Positions 1 through 9,009 are shown, numbered from the stretch's first letter. The stretch: DNA of 64,000 nucleotides from Acetobacter farinalis (GCF_026240015.1 NZ_JAPIUX010000002.1:186001-250000), one strand, 5' to 3'. The notes: generated by a model not told the origin, from the sequence alone. Numbers and translations: made by a program.

Positions 1-3
1 TTC

Positions 4-666
4 GTGTTTGACGGCCATCTTTCCTCCCTTGCCGGTCGTACGCGGGCATGGACAGACAGTTTGTTTGTGGACCACGCTATTTTCCGGCTGGTCTGGACAA
101 ATTTTCATGCGGTGGTGCCGGGCAAGGTGTACCGCTGCAACCACCCCACACCTGCGCGCCTGAAATGGGCCATGCGGCGGTTCGGGCTCAAAACCCTTGT
201 CAATCTGCGCGGGCATCGCCAATGCGGGTCGGACGCGCTCTCCCGCAATGCGGCGGCGCGGCTCGGGCTTGCGCATGTTGATATGGCGTTTGAAAGCCGG
301 GGGGCTCCGCACCGTGACCGGATTTTGCGTTTTGCCGGGCTGTATCAGCAGATTGCGTTTCCCATGCTCATGCATTGCAAATCCGGGGCGGACCGGGCAG
401 GGCTGGCGTCTGGTCTGGTAATCCTGTTTGAGGGGGGCACTGCGGAGCAGGCCCTGAAGGAACTATCCTGGCGTTACGGGCATTTCCGGCAGTCCCGCAC
501 AGGCATTCTGGATGCGTTTTTCCTGCGGTTTCAGGCCGATGCCGAAGGGCGCCTTCCTTTTCTGGACTGGGTGCGCGATGAGTATGATGAAGCCGCCCTC
601 AAGCGCGACTTTGTAGCAGGCAAACTTGCTTCTTTCATGACTGATCAGGTTTTGCGAAGAGAGTAA
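4..666 (+). CDS. Tyrosine phosphatase-like protein (5' end may lie outside window)
   Basis: A 220-residue protein of the dual-specificity/tyrosine phosphatase fold. The P-loop CX5R is visible as HCKSGADRAG, with Cys125 and Arg131, and the preceding VNLRG (about residues 66-70) matches the strand before the substrate loop in this family. A WRYGHFRQSRTGILDAFF stretch follows and is typical of short bacterial members. The substrate (phosphotyrosine, phosphoinositide or other) cannot be told from sequence. There is no signal peptide, so it is probably cytosolic. The GTG at 4 is the first possible start in the window, but the frame is open to the window edge, so the true start may lie upstream. 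It ends 4 bases before the transporter at 671, suggesting co-transcription. Confidence 0.75.
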   Translation: MFDGHLSSLAGRTRAWTDSLFVDHAIFRLVWTNFHAVVPGKVYRCNHPTPARLKWAMRRFGLKTLVNLRGHRQCGSDALSRNAAARLGLAHVDMAFESRGAPHRDRILRFAGLYQQIAFPMLMHCKSGADRAGLASGLVILFEGGTAEQALKELSWRYGHFRQSRTGILDAFFLRFQADAEGRLPFLDWVRDEYDEAALKRDFVAGKLASFMTDQVLRRE

Positions 667-670
667 CGTA

Positions 671-1591
671 ATGGATGCACGGCCTGCTCCGGCCCCGCCG
701 GTTTGTTCTTCCACCGCATCCGCCCCTCATCTGCCGGTTTTTGCAGCGGTTTTGGCAATCCTGTCCTGGGCCAGTGCCTACCCAGTTGTGAAAATGGCCC
801 TGCATGTGCTTCCCCCCATACCGCTTGCCGCGGCCCGGTACGCGCTGGCGGCGATCATTGTGCTGGTGTGGTGTGTCTACACCCGGCCCATGCTGCCACG
901 TATGCGGGATCTGCCGCGTTTTATCGTGTGCGGGGCTGTCGGGATTGCCCTTTATAATATCCTGTTCAATGTGGGTGAGCAGACGGTCTCTGCCGGAGCG
1001 GCGGGGCTGCTCATCAGCTTTTCACCATTGATTGCAGCCATTATTGCGGTTGTGGCCATGGGAGAGCGCTTGTCCGTGTGGGGCTGGGTTGGCTCACTGG
1101 TCAGTTTCTGTGGCGTTGTGCTGGTGGCGCAGGGGCAGCCGGGCGGGCTGACATTCGGTTCAGGCGCTGCGGATGTTCTGGCTGCGGCGTTTGCGGCGGC
1201 TGTCTATAACTCCGTTCAGAAAAAACTTGTTGTTGTATATGGGGCTTTGACAACAACGGCTTATGTTCTGATGGTCGGGGCTGTTTTGCTTACACCCTGG
1301 CTCGGGCAGGCCGTGCAGGATTTGCGGGCCGGTCCGGTTTCAGGATGGGGTCTGGTGGCGCAACTGGCGGTGTTTCCAGCCATTCTGGGGTATGGGGCGT
1401 GGGCCTATGTTGTGGGCAGGATTGGCGTTGCCCGGTCTTCCGGCCTTCTCTACCTGCTCTCCCCCACGACCTTGCTTCTGGCGTTTCTGATCACAGCGGA
1501 AATTCCCAGCCTGCTGACTCTGGTGGGGGGTGCGATTATTATCGCAGGTGTGGGGCTGATGAACACACGCGGGCGTGTCAGGCAGAGATAG
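671..1591 (+). CDS. DMT-family (EamA) inner-membrane transporter
   Basis: A 306-residue, very hydrophobic protein with about ten predicted membrane helices in two repeated halves, as in the EamA/RhaT drug/metabolite transporter superfamily. Visible family features are ILSWASAYPVVKMAL in helix 1, the ISFSPLIAAIIAVVAMGERL stretch that closes the first EamA repeat, and a second repeat ending with LLSPTTLLLAFLITAEIPS. It should export or exchange a small metabolite across the inner membrane, but the substrate is unknown. ATG at 671 is preceded by a GAGAG-like ribosome site and lies 4 bases after the phosphatase gene. A hairpin terminator follows at 1603-1640. Confidence 0.85.
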   Translation: MDARPAPAPPVCSSTASAPHLPVFAAVLAILSWASAYPVVKMALHVLPPIPLAAARYALAAIIVLVWCVYTRPMLPRMRDLPRFIVCGAVGIALYNILFNVGEQTVSAGAAGLLISFSPLIAAIIAVVAMGERLSVWGWVGSLVSFCGVVLVAQGQPGGLTFGSGAADVLAAAFAAAVYNSVQKKLVVVYGALTTTAYVLMVGAVLLTPWLGQAVQDLRAGPVSGWGLVAQLAVFPAILGYGAWAYVVGRIGVARSSGLLYLLSPTTLLLAFLITAEIPSLLTLVGGAIIIAGVGLMNTRGRVRQR

Positions 1592-1602
1592 TGTGGTGAT
1601 AC

Positions 1603-1640
1603 AAAAAACGCCGGAGGCCTGAGGGCCCCGGCGCAATTTT
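1603..1640. terminator. Bidirectional intrinsic terminator between DMT transporter and pgk
   Basis: CGCCGG at 1609-1614 pairs with CCGGCG at 1628-1633. Inside it GGCC (1616-1619) pairs with GGCC (1624-1627) around a TGAG loop. Six A at 1603-1608 give a six-U tract when read on the minus strand (ending pgk), while the plus side has only CAATTTT, so it is strongest for the glycolytic operon. Confidence 0.8.
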
Positions 1641-1676
1641 GCAATCAGACAAATGTCCTGAAACCCGCAGGGGTTT

Positions 1677-2900
1677 TCAGACCGGAATTGTCCGCTCCAG
1701 TGTGGTGCTGATGGCTGTCAGGCCCGGCAGGACCTTGCCTTCCAGCCATTCCAGAAACGCACCGCCTGCTGTGGAGACATAGGTCATGTCGTGCAGCACA
1801 CCGGCGTGACGCAGGGCGGCAACGGTGTCCCCCCCTCCGGCAATGGTTTTCAGGGCACCGGCCTTTGTCAGGCGGGCGGCTTCCTGCGCGACGGCATTGG
1901 TGCCTTCATCAAACGGCGGCAGCTCGAACACACCCAGAGGGCCGTTCCAGACCAGCGTTTTCAGCCCCGCCAGCTTGCCTTTCAGCAACTTGACGGTTTC
2001 CGGCCCGACATCCAGCGCCATCCAGCCATCGGGAATTTCAGTTACGGGTGCGACCAGCGTGGGCGCTCCGGCCATGAAATCTTCTGCAAGCACAACATCA
2101 ACCGGCAGAACCAGATCACAGTTTTTTTCCTGTGCCTTGGCCATGATCTGCCGGGCGGTGTCCAGCATGTCCTCTTCCTTGAGCGACTTGCCAACATTCA
2201 GCCCTTTGGCAGCCAGGAAGGTGTTGGCCATGGCCCCGCCCACAATCAGAACATCAACGCGTTCCAGCATGTTTTCCAGAAGGGCGAGTTTGGTGGAGAC
2301 TTTGGCTCCCCCAACAATCGCGCCTACAGGGTGGGTGGGGTTTTCAAGTGCTGCATCCAGCGCGGAGAGTTCCGCTTCCATCAGCCGGCCGGCATAGGAC
2401 GGCAGATGCTGCGCCACACCGGCGGTGGAGGCATGGGCCCGGTGCGCTGCGGAGAACGCATCGTTCACGTATACATCGCCCAGTTTTGCAAGATCGGCAG
2501 CCAGATCCGGTGCGTTGGTTTCCTCACCGGGGTAGAAGCGGGTGTTTTCCAGCAGCAGCACTTCCCCGTCTTTCAGGGCGACTGCGGCGGCTTCCGCCTG
2601 CGGGCCAATGCAGTCATGCGCGAAGCTGACAGGCTGCCCCAGCGCCATGGCAAGAGCCTGCGCCATGGGCTCCAGGGACATGCCGGGCACAACCTTGCCC
2701 TTGGGCCGGTCAAAATGGCTGAGCACGATCACGCGCCCGCCCTTGTCCGCCAGTTCCCGGATGGTGGGCACAATACGCTCGATACGCGTCAGATCCGTAA
2801 TCTTCCCATCCTGCATGGGAACATTGAGATCCGCCCGGAGCAGGATACGCTTGCCCTTCGGGTCAAGCTTATCCAGCGTGTTGAAGGGAAGAATGGCCAT
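1677..2900 (-). CDS. pgk: Phosphoglycerate kinase
   Basis: A 407-residue cytosolic enzyme that transfers phosphate from 1,3-bisphosphoglycerate to ADP in glycolysis, or the reverse in gluconeogenesis. Signatures include the N-terminal LRADLNVPMQDGKITD, the 3-PG-binding SHFDRPKG, GGAKVSTK in the hinge region, the nucleotide-binding WNGPLGVFE and GGGDTVAAL near the C terminus. Length is normal for bacteria. The ATG overlaps the gap stop codon by one base (TGATG), so translation is probably coupled to gap. Acetic acid bacteria often lack phosphofructokinase, so this lower-glycolysis pair likely serves Entner-Doudoroff and pentose phosphate flow and gluconeogenesis; that is inference from family knowledge. 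Confidence 0.98.
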   Translation of the reverse strand: MAILPFNTLDKLDPKGKRILLRADLNVPMQDGKITDLTRIERIVPTIRELADKGGRVIVLSHFDRPKGKVVPGMSLEPMAQALAMALGQPVSFAHDCIGPQAEAAAVALKDGEVLLLENTRFYPGEETNAPDLAADLAKLGDVYVNDAFSAAHRAHASTAGVAQHLPSYAGRLMEAELSALDAALENPTHPVGAIVGGAKVSTKLALLENMLERVDVLIVGGAMANTFLAAKGLNVGKSLKEEDMLDTARQIMAKAQEKNCDLVLPVDVVLAEDFMAGAPTLVAPVTEIPDGWMALDVGPETVKLLKGKLAGLKTLVWNGPLGVFELPPFDEGTNAVAQEAARLTKAGALKTIAGGGDTVAALRHAGVLHDMTYVSTAGGAFLEWLEGKVLPGLTAISTTLERTIPV

Positions 2901-3922
2901 CAGAGTGCTCCGAACAGAGCCGCTGTGTCAGACATGCGGTTGGAGAAGCCCCATTCATTGTCATACCAGGCGCAGATGCGCACCAGCTTGCCACCATCGA
3001 CCAGAGTGGTCTGGGTTGCATCAAAGGTGGAAGAGGCCAGCGCGTGGTTGAAGTCAGAGCTGACCAGCGGCGCGTCGGAATAGTCCAGAATGCCTTTCAG
3101 TGGGCCTGCGGAGGCCGCGGCCTTGAGGGCATTGTTCACGTCTTCCACGGAAGCAGGGACTTTTTTCGGGATGAAATCGAGCGAGACGAGGGAGACGTTG
3201 GCTGTCGGCACGCGAATGGCGGTGCCATCCAGCTTGCCTTTAAGCTGCGGCAGAACCAGACCCACAGCGCGGGCGGCACCCGTGGAGGTCGGGATCATGT
3301 TCAGAGCGGCGGCGCGAGCGCGGCGCAGGTCTGAATGCAGGGTATCCACCGTGCGCTGGTCACCCGTGTAGGAATGGATAGTTACCATGTAACCGCATTC
3401 AATGCCGAACGTGTTTTCCAGCACCTGAGCGACCGGAGCCAGACAGTTGGTGGTGCAGGAGGCGTTGGAGATCACCGTCATGTCCGGTGTCAGCACGTTC
3501 TGGTTCACGCCATAAACGATGGTGGCATCCACATCCGTGGCCGGTGCGGAGATAATGACCTTGCGTGCGCCGGCAGCCAGCAGCGGGGCGGCTTTTTCCT
3601 TGGAGGTGAACAGGCCCGTGCATTCCATGGCCACATCCACGCCCTGGAAAGGCACCTTGGAGGGGTCACGCTCCGCGGAAACGATAATCGGGTCCCATGT
3701 GCGGCCATGCGCGGTGATGATGAGCTTGTTGCCATCCACCTTCACTTCAGCCGGGAGGCGACCGTGGACACTGTCATAGCTCAGCAGGTGGGCGTTGGCC
3801 GCAACGCTGCCCAGATCGTTAATGGCGACAGGAACAACGTCCGTCCGCCCGCTTTCAATAATACCGCGCAGGACAAGCCGGCCAATACGTCCGAACCCGT
3901 TGATTGCAATCTTGACTGCCAT
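2900..3922 (-). CDS. gap: Glyceraldehyde-3-phosphate dehydrogenase, type I
   Basis: A 340-residue NAD(P)-dependent enzyme that oxidises glyceraldehyde 3-phosphate to 1,3-bisphosphoglycerate. The Rossmann start INGFGRIGRLVLR, the catalytic segment SNASCTTNCLAPVAQV (nucleophile Cys near residue 155), and the C-terminal WYDNEWGFSNRM are intact. Ribosome site CGGAG lies 9 bases before the ATG. It sits between a transketolase-like gene 46 bases upstream and pgk downstream, the tkt-gap-pgk order seen in many alphaproteobacteria. Length and motifs are normal. Confidence 0.98.
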   Translation of the reverse strand: MAVKIAINGFGRIGRLVLRGIIESGRTDVVPVAINDLGSVAANAHLLSYDSVHGRLPAEVKVDGNKLIITAHGRTWDPIIVSAERDPSKVPFQGVDVAMECTGLFTSKEKAAPLLAAGARKVIISAPATDVDATIVYGVNQNVLTPDMTVISNASCTTNCLAPVAQVLENTFGIECGYMVTIHSYTGDQRTVDTLHSDLRRARAAALNMIPTSTGAARAVGLVLPQLKGKLDGTAIRVPTANVSLVSLDFIPKKVPASVEDVNNALKAAASAGPLKGILDYSDAPLVSSDFNHALASSTFDATQTTLVDGGKLVRICAWYDNEWGFSNRMSDTAALFGAL

Positions 3923-3968
3923 GTTTTTTAAACTCCGGTTATTTTATTATTTTCTATGGTCTTGTCGT

Positions 3969-5948
3969 TCACGGTCCCCGAACGCGGGTTCGGGGCTGGT
4001 CCGGCGCGGACAGGGATACCTCCCGTGCTGCGCCTGAGGCAAGAAGATGCGTATGCACCGTCTCACAGATCGCCTCGGCAGTAATGCCGAAGCGTTCATA
4101 CAAAGCGTTGGCCGGGGCGGACGTACCGAAATCATCCATGCCAACAAAAACTCCTTCTTCGCCAAGCCAGCGTTCCCAGCCAAAGCCGGACGCGGCTTCA
4201 ATCCCAACGCGCAGGCCGGATACGCCCAGCACTGTCTTCCTGTACCGTGCGGGCTGTTCGGCAAACAGCTCCCAGCAGGGGATGGAAACAACGGCGGCCC
4301 GAATATTCTGTCGGGCCAGATGGTGCGACGCTTTCAGCGCAATGGCAACCTCCGGCCCGGAGGCAATCAGGGTGACCTGCGGGGCCTCTTCCTGCTTCAC
4401 GAGATATCCCCCCCGGGCGGGGGAACCGAAGGCTGGTGGGGGCAGTGCGCCGTGCTGGTTTTCATAGGGGCACAGAAGCAGCATGGCCGGGCCACCCTGC
4501 CAGGCCAGGGCGGCCTCCCAGCAGGCGAGGGTTTCATGCGTGTCACACGGGCGGAAAACAGCCAGATGCGGCATGGCGCGCAGGCTGGCAAGCTGCTCCA
4601 CAGGCTGCCAGCCGCCGCCGCCATCCCCCAGCGCCAGCCCATCTCCTGTCAGCAGATAGAGCACCTTGCGGCGCATCAGGGCGGACATGCGCAGGGCGGA
4701 GCGCATGCGGTCCACTGTCATCACGCTGGCTGCACAGCAGGGCAGCAGGCCTCCATGCAAGGCAATACCATTCAGCATGCCTGCCATGCCATGATCCTGT
4801 ATGCCGCAGGACTGCTCGCCAGAGAGAACCCCGGAAAGAATACCGGCAGGCGCAACCGCGGGACCAGCGGGGGCGGAGTCTGCCGCATCCGGCAGCGCAG
4901 CCGGAGTGGAGCGGTCAAGCCTGTAGGCGGAAGAAGCCGTGAGACACACCAGTTCCGGCAGGATTTCCGAAAGAGCGCGTAGCCCCGCAAGACCTGCATC
5001 CTGTGTGGACCGGGTGGCCGAAGCCCGCAGATGCCCACGCCAGGCCCGGTTCCAGTCTTCCTCAAACAGGGCGGGGCGCTCGGCCAGAACTTCCCGCTCG
5101 AAGGTGGCGCGCAGGCGGTGGCGGGCAAACCTGCGGAGCCAGGAGCGCCGTGTGGCCGCACCACGCCGTGCGGTGGGGCTCCATGGGCCGGTCAGTTCTT
5201 CTTCCGGCGGCAGAGAGGGGCCGGGCAGCACGTCTTCATCCGTGCTGGCGGGCAGGCAGGCAATCAGCGTGGGTTTGCGGGCGCGGAGGGTTGCGGCCAG
5301 AGCCGAGCTGATGGCCGTGGCACTGCCTGCATCCACCTTGCGCACGGTCCAGCCGGAGGCACCGAAGCGGGCGAGCGAATCGGCGAAATCTCCCGCATCC
5401 GGCTCTGCCGGAGGGGTAACGAGAACGGCCAGCCGGTCCAGCCCGAAGCGCCCGGCCAGTTGGGCGGCTTCTAGCGCCACGCCGGTTGCCAGATCCGTGT
5501 CCTGTGCCAGCACCCACGTGCGGTGATTGACCAGAGAGCGGCCAAAGCGGCGCGCCAGAGTCTGTTCCGCAAAAGCCATGCCAACGGCGGCGGCCACCCC
5601 CTGCCCGGCTGGGCCCGGGGCCACTTCCACCGCGGGGTGGAGGCCATATTCCAGCGGCAGGTCGGCATCCGCGCCGGAGCCGGTCAGGCGCAGCATGGCG
5701 CGCAGCAGGGGCTGCATGGTGGTGGAGGGCACGACAAACCGGTCCCGGTCCGGCCAGTTGGGCGTGCTGGGGTCAAACCGCAGGACACGGCACCACAGGG
5801 CTGTAACCGGCAGGCACATCCTGTTCAGCAGCGTGCGGGCGTGCGGAGGAAGAGATTCGGCATTGAGCAGCAGCCGTGCGGCGCGGCTCATTCTGGCCAC
5901 GGCACTCTGCTGGGCGGAGAGAAGTGTTTCCGAAGGGGCTTCTGCCAT
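3969..5948 (-). CDS. Full-length transketolase homologue with degenerate active site
   Basis: 659 residues, the length of a normal transketolase, and alignable end to end (WPDRDRFV near 65-72, GPAGQGVAAAVGMAFAEQT near 112-130, DHGMAGMLNGIALHGG in the middle domain). The functional residues are mostly gone. The GHPG and GHGS histidine motifs are missing (GHGS aligns to TTMQ), and the thiamine-Mg motif GDGxxxEG reads QDTDLATG. The DDN that supplies the Asn metal ligand reads TPP, the catalytic Glu of REFGM/REHGM is Asp (QDHGM), and HDSIGLGEDGPTHQPVE reads GDGLALGDGGGGWQPVE, losing two His. I infer it cannot act as a normal transketolase. AAGG precedes the ATG by 7 bases, and the frame is intact with ordinary codon use, so it is not a fresh pseudogene. 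It leads the gap-pgk operon, where an active tkt usually sits. Confidence 0.85.
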   Translation of the reverse strand: MAEAPSETLLSAQQSAVARMSRAARLLLNAESLPPHARTLLNRMCLPVTALWCRVLRFDPSTPNWPDRDRFVVPSTTMQPLLRAMLRLTGSGADADLPLEYGLHPAVEVAPGPAGQGVAAAVGMAFAEQTLARRFGRSLVNHRTWVLAQDTDLATGVALEAAQLAGRFGLDRLAVLVTPPAEPDAGDFADSLARFGASGWTVRKVDAGSATAISSALAATLRARKPTLIACLPASTDEDVLPGPSLPPEEELTGPWSPTARRGAATRRSWLRRFARHRLRATFEREVLAERPALFEEDWNRAWRGHLRASATRSTQDAGLAGLRALSEILPELVCLTASSAYRLDRSTPAALPDAADSAPAGPAVAPAGILSGVLSGEQSCGIQDHGMAGMLNGIALHGGLLPCCAASVMTVDRMRSALRMSALMRRKVLYLLTGDGLALGDGGGGWQPVEQLASLRAMPHLAVFRPCDTHETLACWEAALAWQGGPAMLLLCPYENQHGALPPPAFGSPARGGYLVKQEEAPQVTLIASGPEVAIALKASHHLARQNIRAAVVSIPCWELFAEQPARYRKTVLGVSGLRVGIEAASGFGWERWLGEEGVFVGMDDFGTSAPANALYERFGITAEAICETVHTHLLASGAAREVSLSAPDQPRTRVRGP

Positions 5949-6201
5949 TCGCGTGCCTTACGTGACGGCCCAGTCCTCACGACAGGTCTTCATCATCGTG
6001 CTTCTGCTCAATAAAGGCGGGCGTGGGCCGGAGCAAGGGGGTGTCCGGAGGAGGCAGGCCGCAGGCGTGGGCGGTTTCAGGGGGCGGAAACTGTGGTTTT
6101 ATGGCCAGCGCGTATGGCTTTACCTTGCGTCTGCCGCCAAGGAGCGCGAAAGAGAACGGGAAGAGTTGTGTCATCCTGTCTGCACCGGAGATCTGCCCGT
6201 C

Positions 6202-6690
6202 ATGCTGTCTGTTTCCCGTTTTACAGAAAGGGGGCCGTTCTTTCGGGCCATGCCCGTGGCGGGTTTTGCCCTGTGCCTGAGCGTGTGCCTGAGCGGATGC
6301 AAGCTGGTGGACCAGAAGACATTCAACGCACAGGCGGGCAAGCCCCCTGTGCCCTATATTCCCCCGGCCCCGCCGGGACCGCCGCCCGTGCCGCCGCTGG
6401 TTGAACTGGTGGCAGGCACCCCCTCCGCCGAGTGGACCGCGCCGGTGGGCCAGGTGGTGCACAAGGCGCTGGCCCGCAAGCCGGATATTCTGTTTGTCGT
6501 GAAGTGTCTGGTGCCGCCGGGTGCCGACCCCGCGACAGACCAGCAGGCGCTTGTGCAGCTTGTGCAGGGGGATGGTCAGGCTGTGACACAGGCCATCATC
6601 AAGGCCGGGGCTTCTCCCGCGCAGGTGGAAATGGCCGCTATGCCGGATTCGACCGTGACGAAGTCTGTTGTCCGGGTGTATGTGAAATAA
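6202..6690 (+). CDS. Proline-rich lipoprotein with small OmpA-like C-terminal half
   Basis: About 162 residues. A signal sequence with the lipobox LSGC is followed by a Pro-rich linker (PYIPPAPPGPPPVPP). The compact C-terminal half (roughly residues 70-162, from VGQVVHKALARKPDILFVVKCLVP) has an alternating beta/alpha pattern resembling OmpA-like or SPOR-like periplasmic domains, but no diagnostic peptidoglycan-binding residues can be asserted. It is probably anchored in the outer membrane. The start at 6202 has GGAG 11 bases upstream; ATG 6250 is an alternative that keeps the lipobox. It is divergent from the transketolase-like gene and 92 bases upstream of hemA. I know of similar uncharacterised proteins in Acetobacteraceae but no function. 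Confidence 0.65.
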   Translation: MLSVSRFTERGPFFRAMPVAGFALCLSVCLSGCKLVDQKTFNAQAGKPPVPYIPPAPPGPPPVPPLVELVAGTPSAEWTAPVGQVVHKALARKPDILFVVKCLVPPGADPATDQQALVQLVQGDGQAVTQAIIKAGASPAQVEMAAMPDSTVTKSVVRVYVK

Positions 6691-6782
6691 TTCTGACAGG
6701 TTACTGTAAAGACCGGCCAGACGGCCGACGGGCCCCGTGCCGAGCCCCGACCGTTTCTGACGACGCGAGGAGAGGTACAAGC

Positions 6783-8048
6783 GTGGCATCGATCAAAAAC
6801 GCCCGGCATCCGTTTTATGAACACTGTCATACGGCCCTGAATGAGATCAGGCAGCAGGGGCGCTACCGGACATTCACCCCACTGGCCCGCCTTGCAGACC
6901 GCTTTCCCCTTTATGAGGAAGAGGGTCCGGCCCTGCCGGAAGGGCGGGAAGTCGTCGTCTGGTCCACAAATGATTATCTGGGCATGGGCGTGGTGCCCGA
7001 AGTGCAGGAGGCCGCCATTGCGGCGATCCGTGAACACGGAGTGGGTGCCGGGGGCACGCGCAACATTGCCGGCACCAGCCCGCTGCATACGGCGCTGGAG
7101 GCGGAACTTGCCGCCCTGCATGGTAAAGAGGCCGGGCTTCTGTTTGTGTCCGGCTATGTGTCCAATCAGGCCAGCCTTCAGGCCATCCTGACCTCCATGC
7201 CCGGCTGGATCTGCTTTTCAGACCAGTTGAACCATGCCTCCATGATTGCGGGCATCAAGGGCGCACGCGGCGCGCAGACGGTTATTTTCGCCCATAATGA
7301 TCTGGCGGACCTTGAAGCGAAGCTGGCCGCGGCCCCGGCGGAGGCACCCAAGCTGATCGCGTTTGAAAGCGTGTATTCCATGGATGGCGATGTGTCCGAC
7401 ATCGCCGGGATTTGCGCACTGGCCCGCAAATACAATGCCCTGACCTATCTGGATGAAGTGCATGCTGTTGGCCTGTACGGAGAGGAAGGCGGCGGGATTG
7501 CCCAGCGCGATGGCGTGGCCGATGAGGTGGATATTATTGAAGGCACGCTGGCCAAGGGCTTTGGTGTGCATGGGGGCTACATCACGGCGTCCGCCGGGAT
7601 TGTGGATTTCCTGCGCTCTACTGCGTCCGGCTTCATTTTCACCACGTCTCTGCCCCCGTCCGTGGTCGGCGCGGCGCTGGTCAGTGTGCGCAAGGTGCGC
7701 GCGGAAGGCTGGCGGCGGGAGAAAATGTTCGAGCGTGTGAACGCCTTCCGCGCACGGTTGCGGGCGGCAGGCGTTCCGTTCACCATGACGCCCAGCCATA
7801 TCGTGCCGGTTCCGATTGGCGATGCGGAACTGTGCAAGCGTATCTGCCGCCGTTTGCTGGTGGAATACGGGCAGTATGCCACCCCCATCAATTACCCGAC
7901 CGTGCCGCAGGGCACGGAGCGCCTGCGGTTGACACCGGGGCCGTTCCATACGGATGAGATGATGGATGAGATGGTGCAGGCGCTGGCGCACCTGCTGCGG
8001 CAGGAAGGCGTGATGCCTCCTGCCCGCCAGACCGAGAACGCCGCCTGA
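6783..8048 (+). CDS. hemA: 5-aminolevulinate synthase
   Basis: A 421-residue PLP enzyme that condenses glycine and succinyl-CoA to 5-aminolevulinate, the first committed step of heme synthesis in alphaproteobacteria (Shemin pathway). Family marks are STNDYLGMG, the glycine-rich GVGAGGTRNIAGTSPLH, YLDEVHAVGLYG, and the PLP lysine segment GTLAKGFGVHGGY. The frame is open well upstream, but GTG at 6783 has GAGGAGAGG 8 bases before it and gives the normal ALAS N terminus, so earlier starts are rejected. It ends in a strong hairpin shared with the convergent DsbA-like gene. High heme demand fits the respiratory oxidase-dependent life of acetic acid bacteria (inference). Confidence 0.96.
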   Translation: MASIKNARHPFYEHCHTALNEIRQQGRYRTFTPLARLADRFPLYEEEGPALPEGREVVVWSTNDYLGMGVVPEVQEAAIAAIREHGVGAGGTRNIAGTSPLHTALEAELAALHGKEAGLLFVSGYVSNQASLQAILTSMPGWICFSDQLNHASMIAGIKGARGAQTVIFAHNDLADLEAKLAAAPAEAPKLIAFESVYSMDGDVSDIAGICALARKYNALTYLDEVHAVGLYGEEGGGIAQRDGVADEVDIIEGTLAKGFGVHGGYITASAGIVDFLRSTASGFIFTTSLPPSVVGAALVSVRKVRAEGWRREKMFERVNAFRARLRAAGVPFTMTPSHIVPVPIGDAELCKRICRRLLVEYGQYATPINYPTVPQGTERLRLTPGPFHTDEMMDEMVQALAHLLRQEGVMPPARQTENAA

Positions 8049-8059
8049 AAACGGCGTCC

Positions 8060-8089
8060 GGCCTTCCTCCCGGTTTCCCGGGGAAGGCC
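8060..8089. terminator. GC-rich convergent hairpin between hemA and the DsbA-like gene
   Basis: GGCCTTCC (8060-8067) pairs with GGAAGGCC (8082-8089), with an inner CCGG/CCGG extension. There is no U tract on either strand, so termination is plausible but may need Rho; it could also protect both 3' ends. Confidence 0.55.
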
Positions 8090-8096
8090 AAAGCCC

Positions 8097-8873
8097 TTAG
8101 CGGGCCTTGCGGAGCCGGTCGAGAGCGGCTTTCAGGTCAGCTTCAGACGCGGCACCGGGGATAATTTCCCGGTCTCCGATAATGAAGGTTGGCGTGCCTT
8201 CCAGATCAATGGACTTGGCCAACTCAATATTCTTGCTCAGGGCAGCGGTTACAGTCGGGCTTTTCATGTCTTTCAGTAGGCGGTCCGCATCCAGCCCGAC
8301 ACTCTGGGCAATGCGGCGAATCCGGTCCAGAGAAGGGGTGGCGGAATCGGTCATCAGGGCTTTCTGAAAGCGGAAATAGCCGTCCTGAAGCCCTGCCGCC
8401 ATAATAGCCTGCGCATCAATCAGGCTGTTTGGCCCCAGCACCGGGATCACTTTTTCAACCAGCCTCAGGTTCGGTTCAGAACTGATCAGGTGCTCCACAT
8501 CGCCCAGCACCTTGCGGCAATACTGGCATCGGGGGTCATAAAACTCCACCACGTCCAGCGTACCGTTCTTGTTGCCCAGCACGATGTCGGTCGTGCTTCC
8601 GCCGAACTGTGCCCGGTTGCGGCGCACGGTTTCCAGAGCGGAGGAGGCTTTTCTGGCGGAGGCCTGAGCCTGAAGGGAGGCCACGGCGTCGGACAGGATG
8701 GTGGGGTCTGTCTTCAGCGCATTGCGCATGATTTCCACAATTTCAGCCCGTTGCGCGGGGGTGAAGCTCCCCTCCGCCGCATGAGCGGAAACCGCCCCGC
8801 CACAGAGCAGGAAGAGGCTGGCGGCTCCAGTCAGAGCGGCGCGCCTGAAAGAAAAGGTTATCAGCTTTTTCAT
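8097..8873 (-). CDS. DsbA-family periplasmic thiol-disulfide oxidoreductase
   Basis: 258 residues. The N terminus MKKLITFSFRRAALTGAASLF...AHA is a clear Sec signal peptide, so the mature protein is periplasmic. A helical N-terminal extension (about residues 30-90) is followed by a thioredoxin-like domain with the redox motif CQYC in EFYDPRCQYCRKV and a cis-Pro loop GTPTFIIG. This layout matches the DsbA/ScsC/BdbD-type (DSBA oxidoreductase) subgroup common in alphaproteobacteria; oligomerisation through the N-terminal helices is known in some members. Start 8873 is supported by AAGGCACC just upstream and by the signal peptide. It faces the GGT-like gene divergently. The in vivo direction (oxidase or isomerase) cannot be told. 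Confidence 0.88.
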   Translation of the reverse strand: MKKLITFSFRRAALTGAASLFLLCGGAVSAHAAEGSFTPAQRAEIVEIMRNALKTDPTILSDAVASLQAQASARKASSALETVRRNRAQFGGSTTDIVLGNKNGTLDVVEFYDPRCQYCRKVLGDVEHLISSEPNLRLVEKVIPVLGPNSLIDAQAIMAAGLQDGYFRFQKALMTDSATPSLDRIRRIAQSVGLDADRLLKDMKSPTVTAALSKNIELAKSIDLEGTPTFIIGDREIIPGAASEADLKAALDRLRKAR

Positions 8874-9009
8874 GGTGCCTTTATGTCTAAAGCAGAACTG
8901 TTGTGATGGAAATGGCGTGTGCGTGTTGCTGCCTGCCCGGAACGGCGGTAATTCAGGAAGATCAGATGCCCGGTTCGCGGGCAGAGCAGAGAAGTGGAGA
9001 CATCCAGGC

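Noticed and set aside
1791..3083. 430-codon plus-strand frame opposite pgk and the gap start
   Set aside because: Codes for a protein with no recognisable domain; the minus-strand genes match conserved enzymes end to end.
6432..6782. Upstream extension of the hemA frame
   Set aside because: It overlaps the lipoprotein gene in another frame, and GTG 6783 has a good ribosome site and gives the normal ALAS start.
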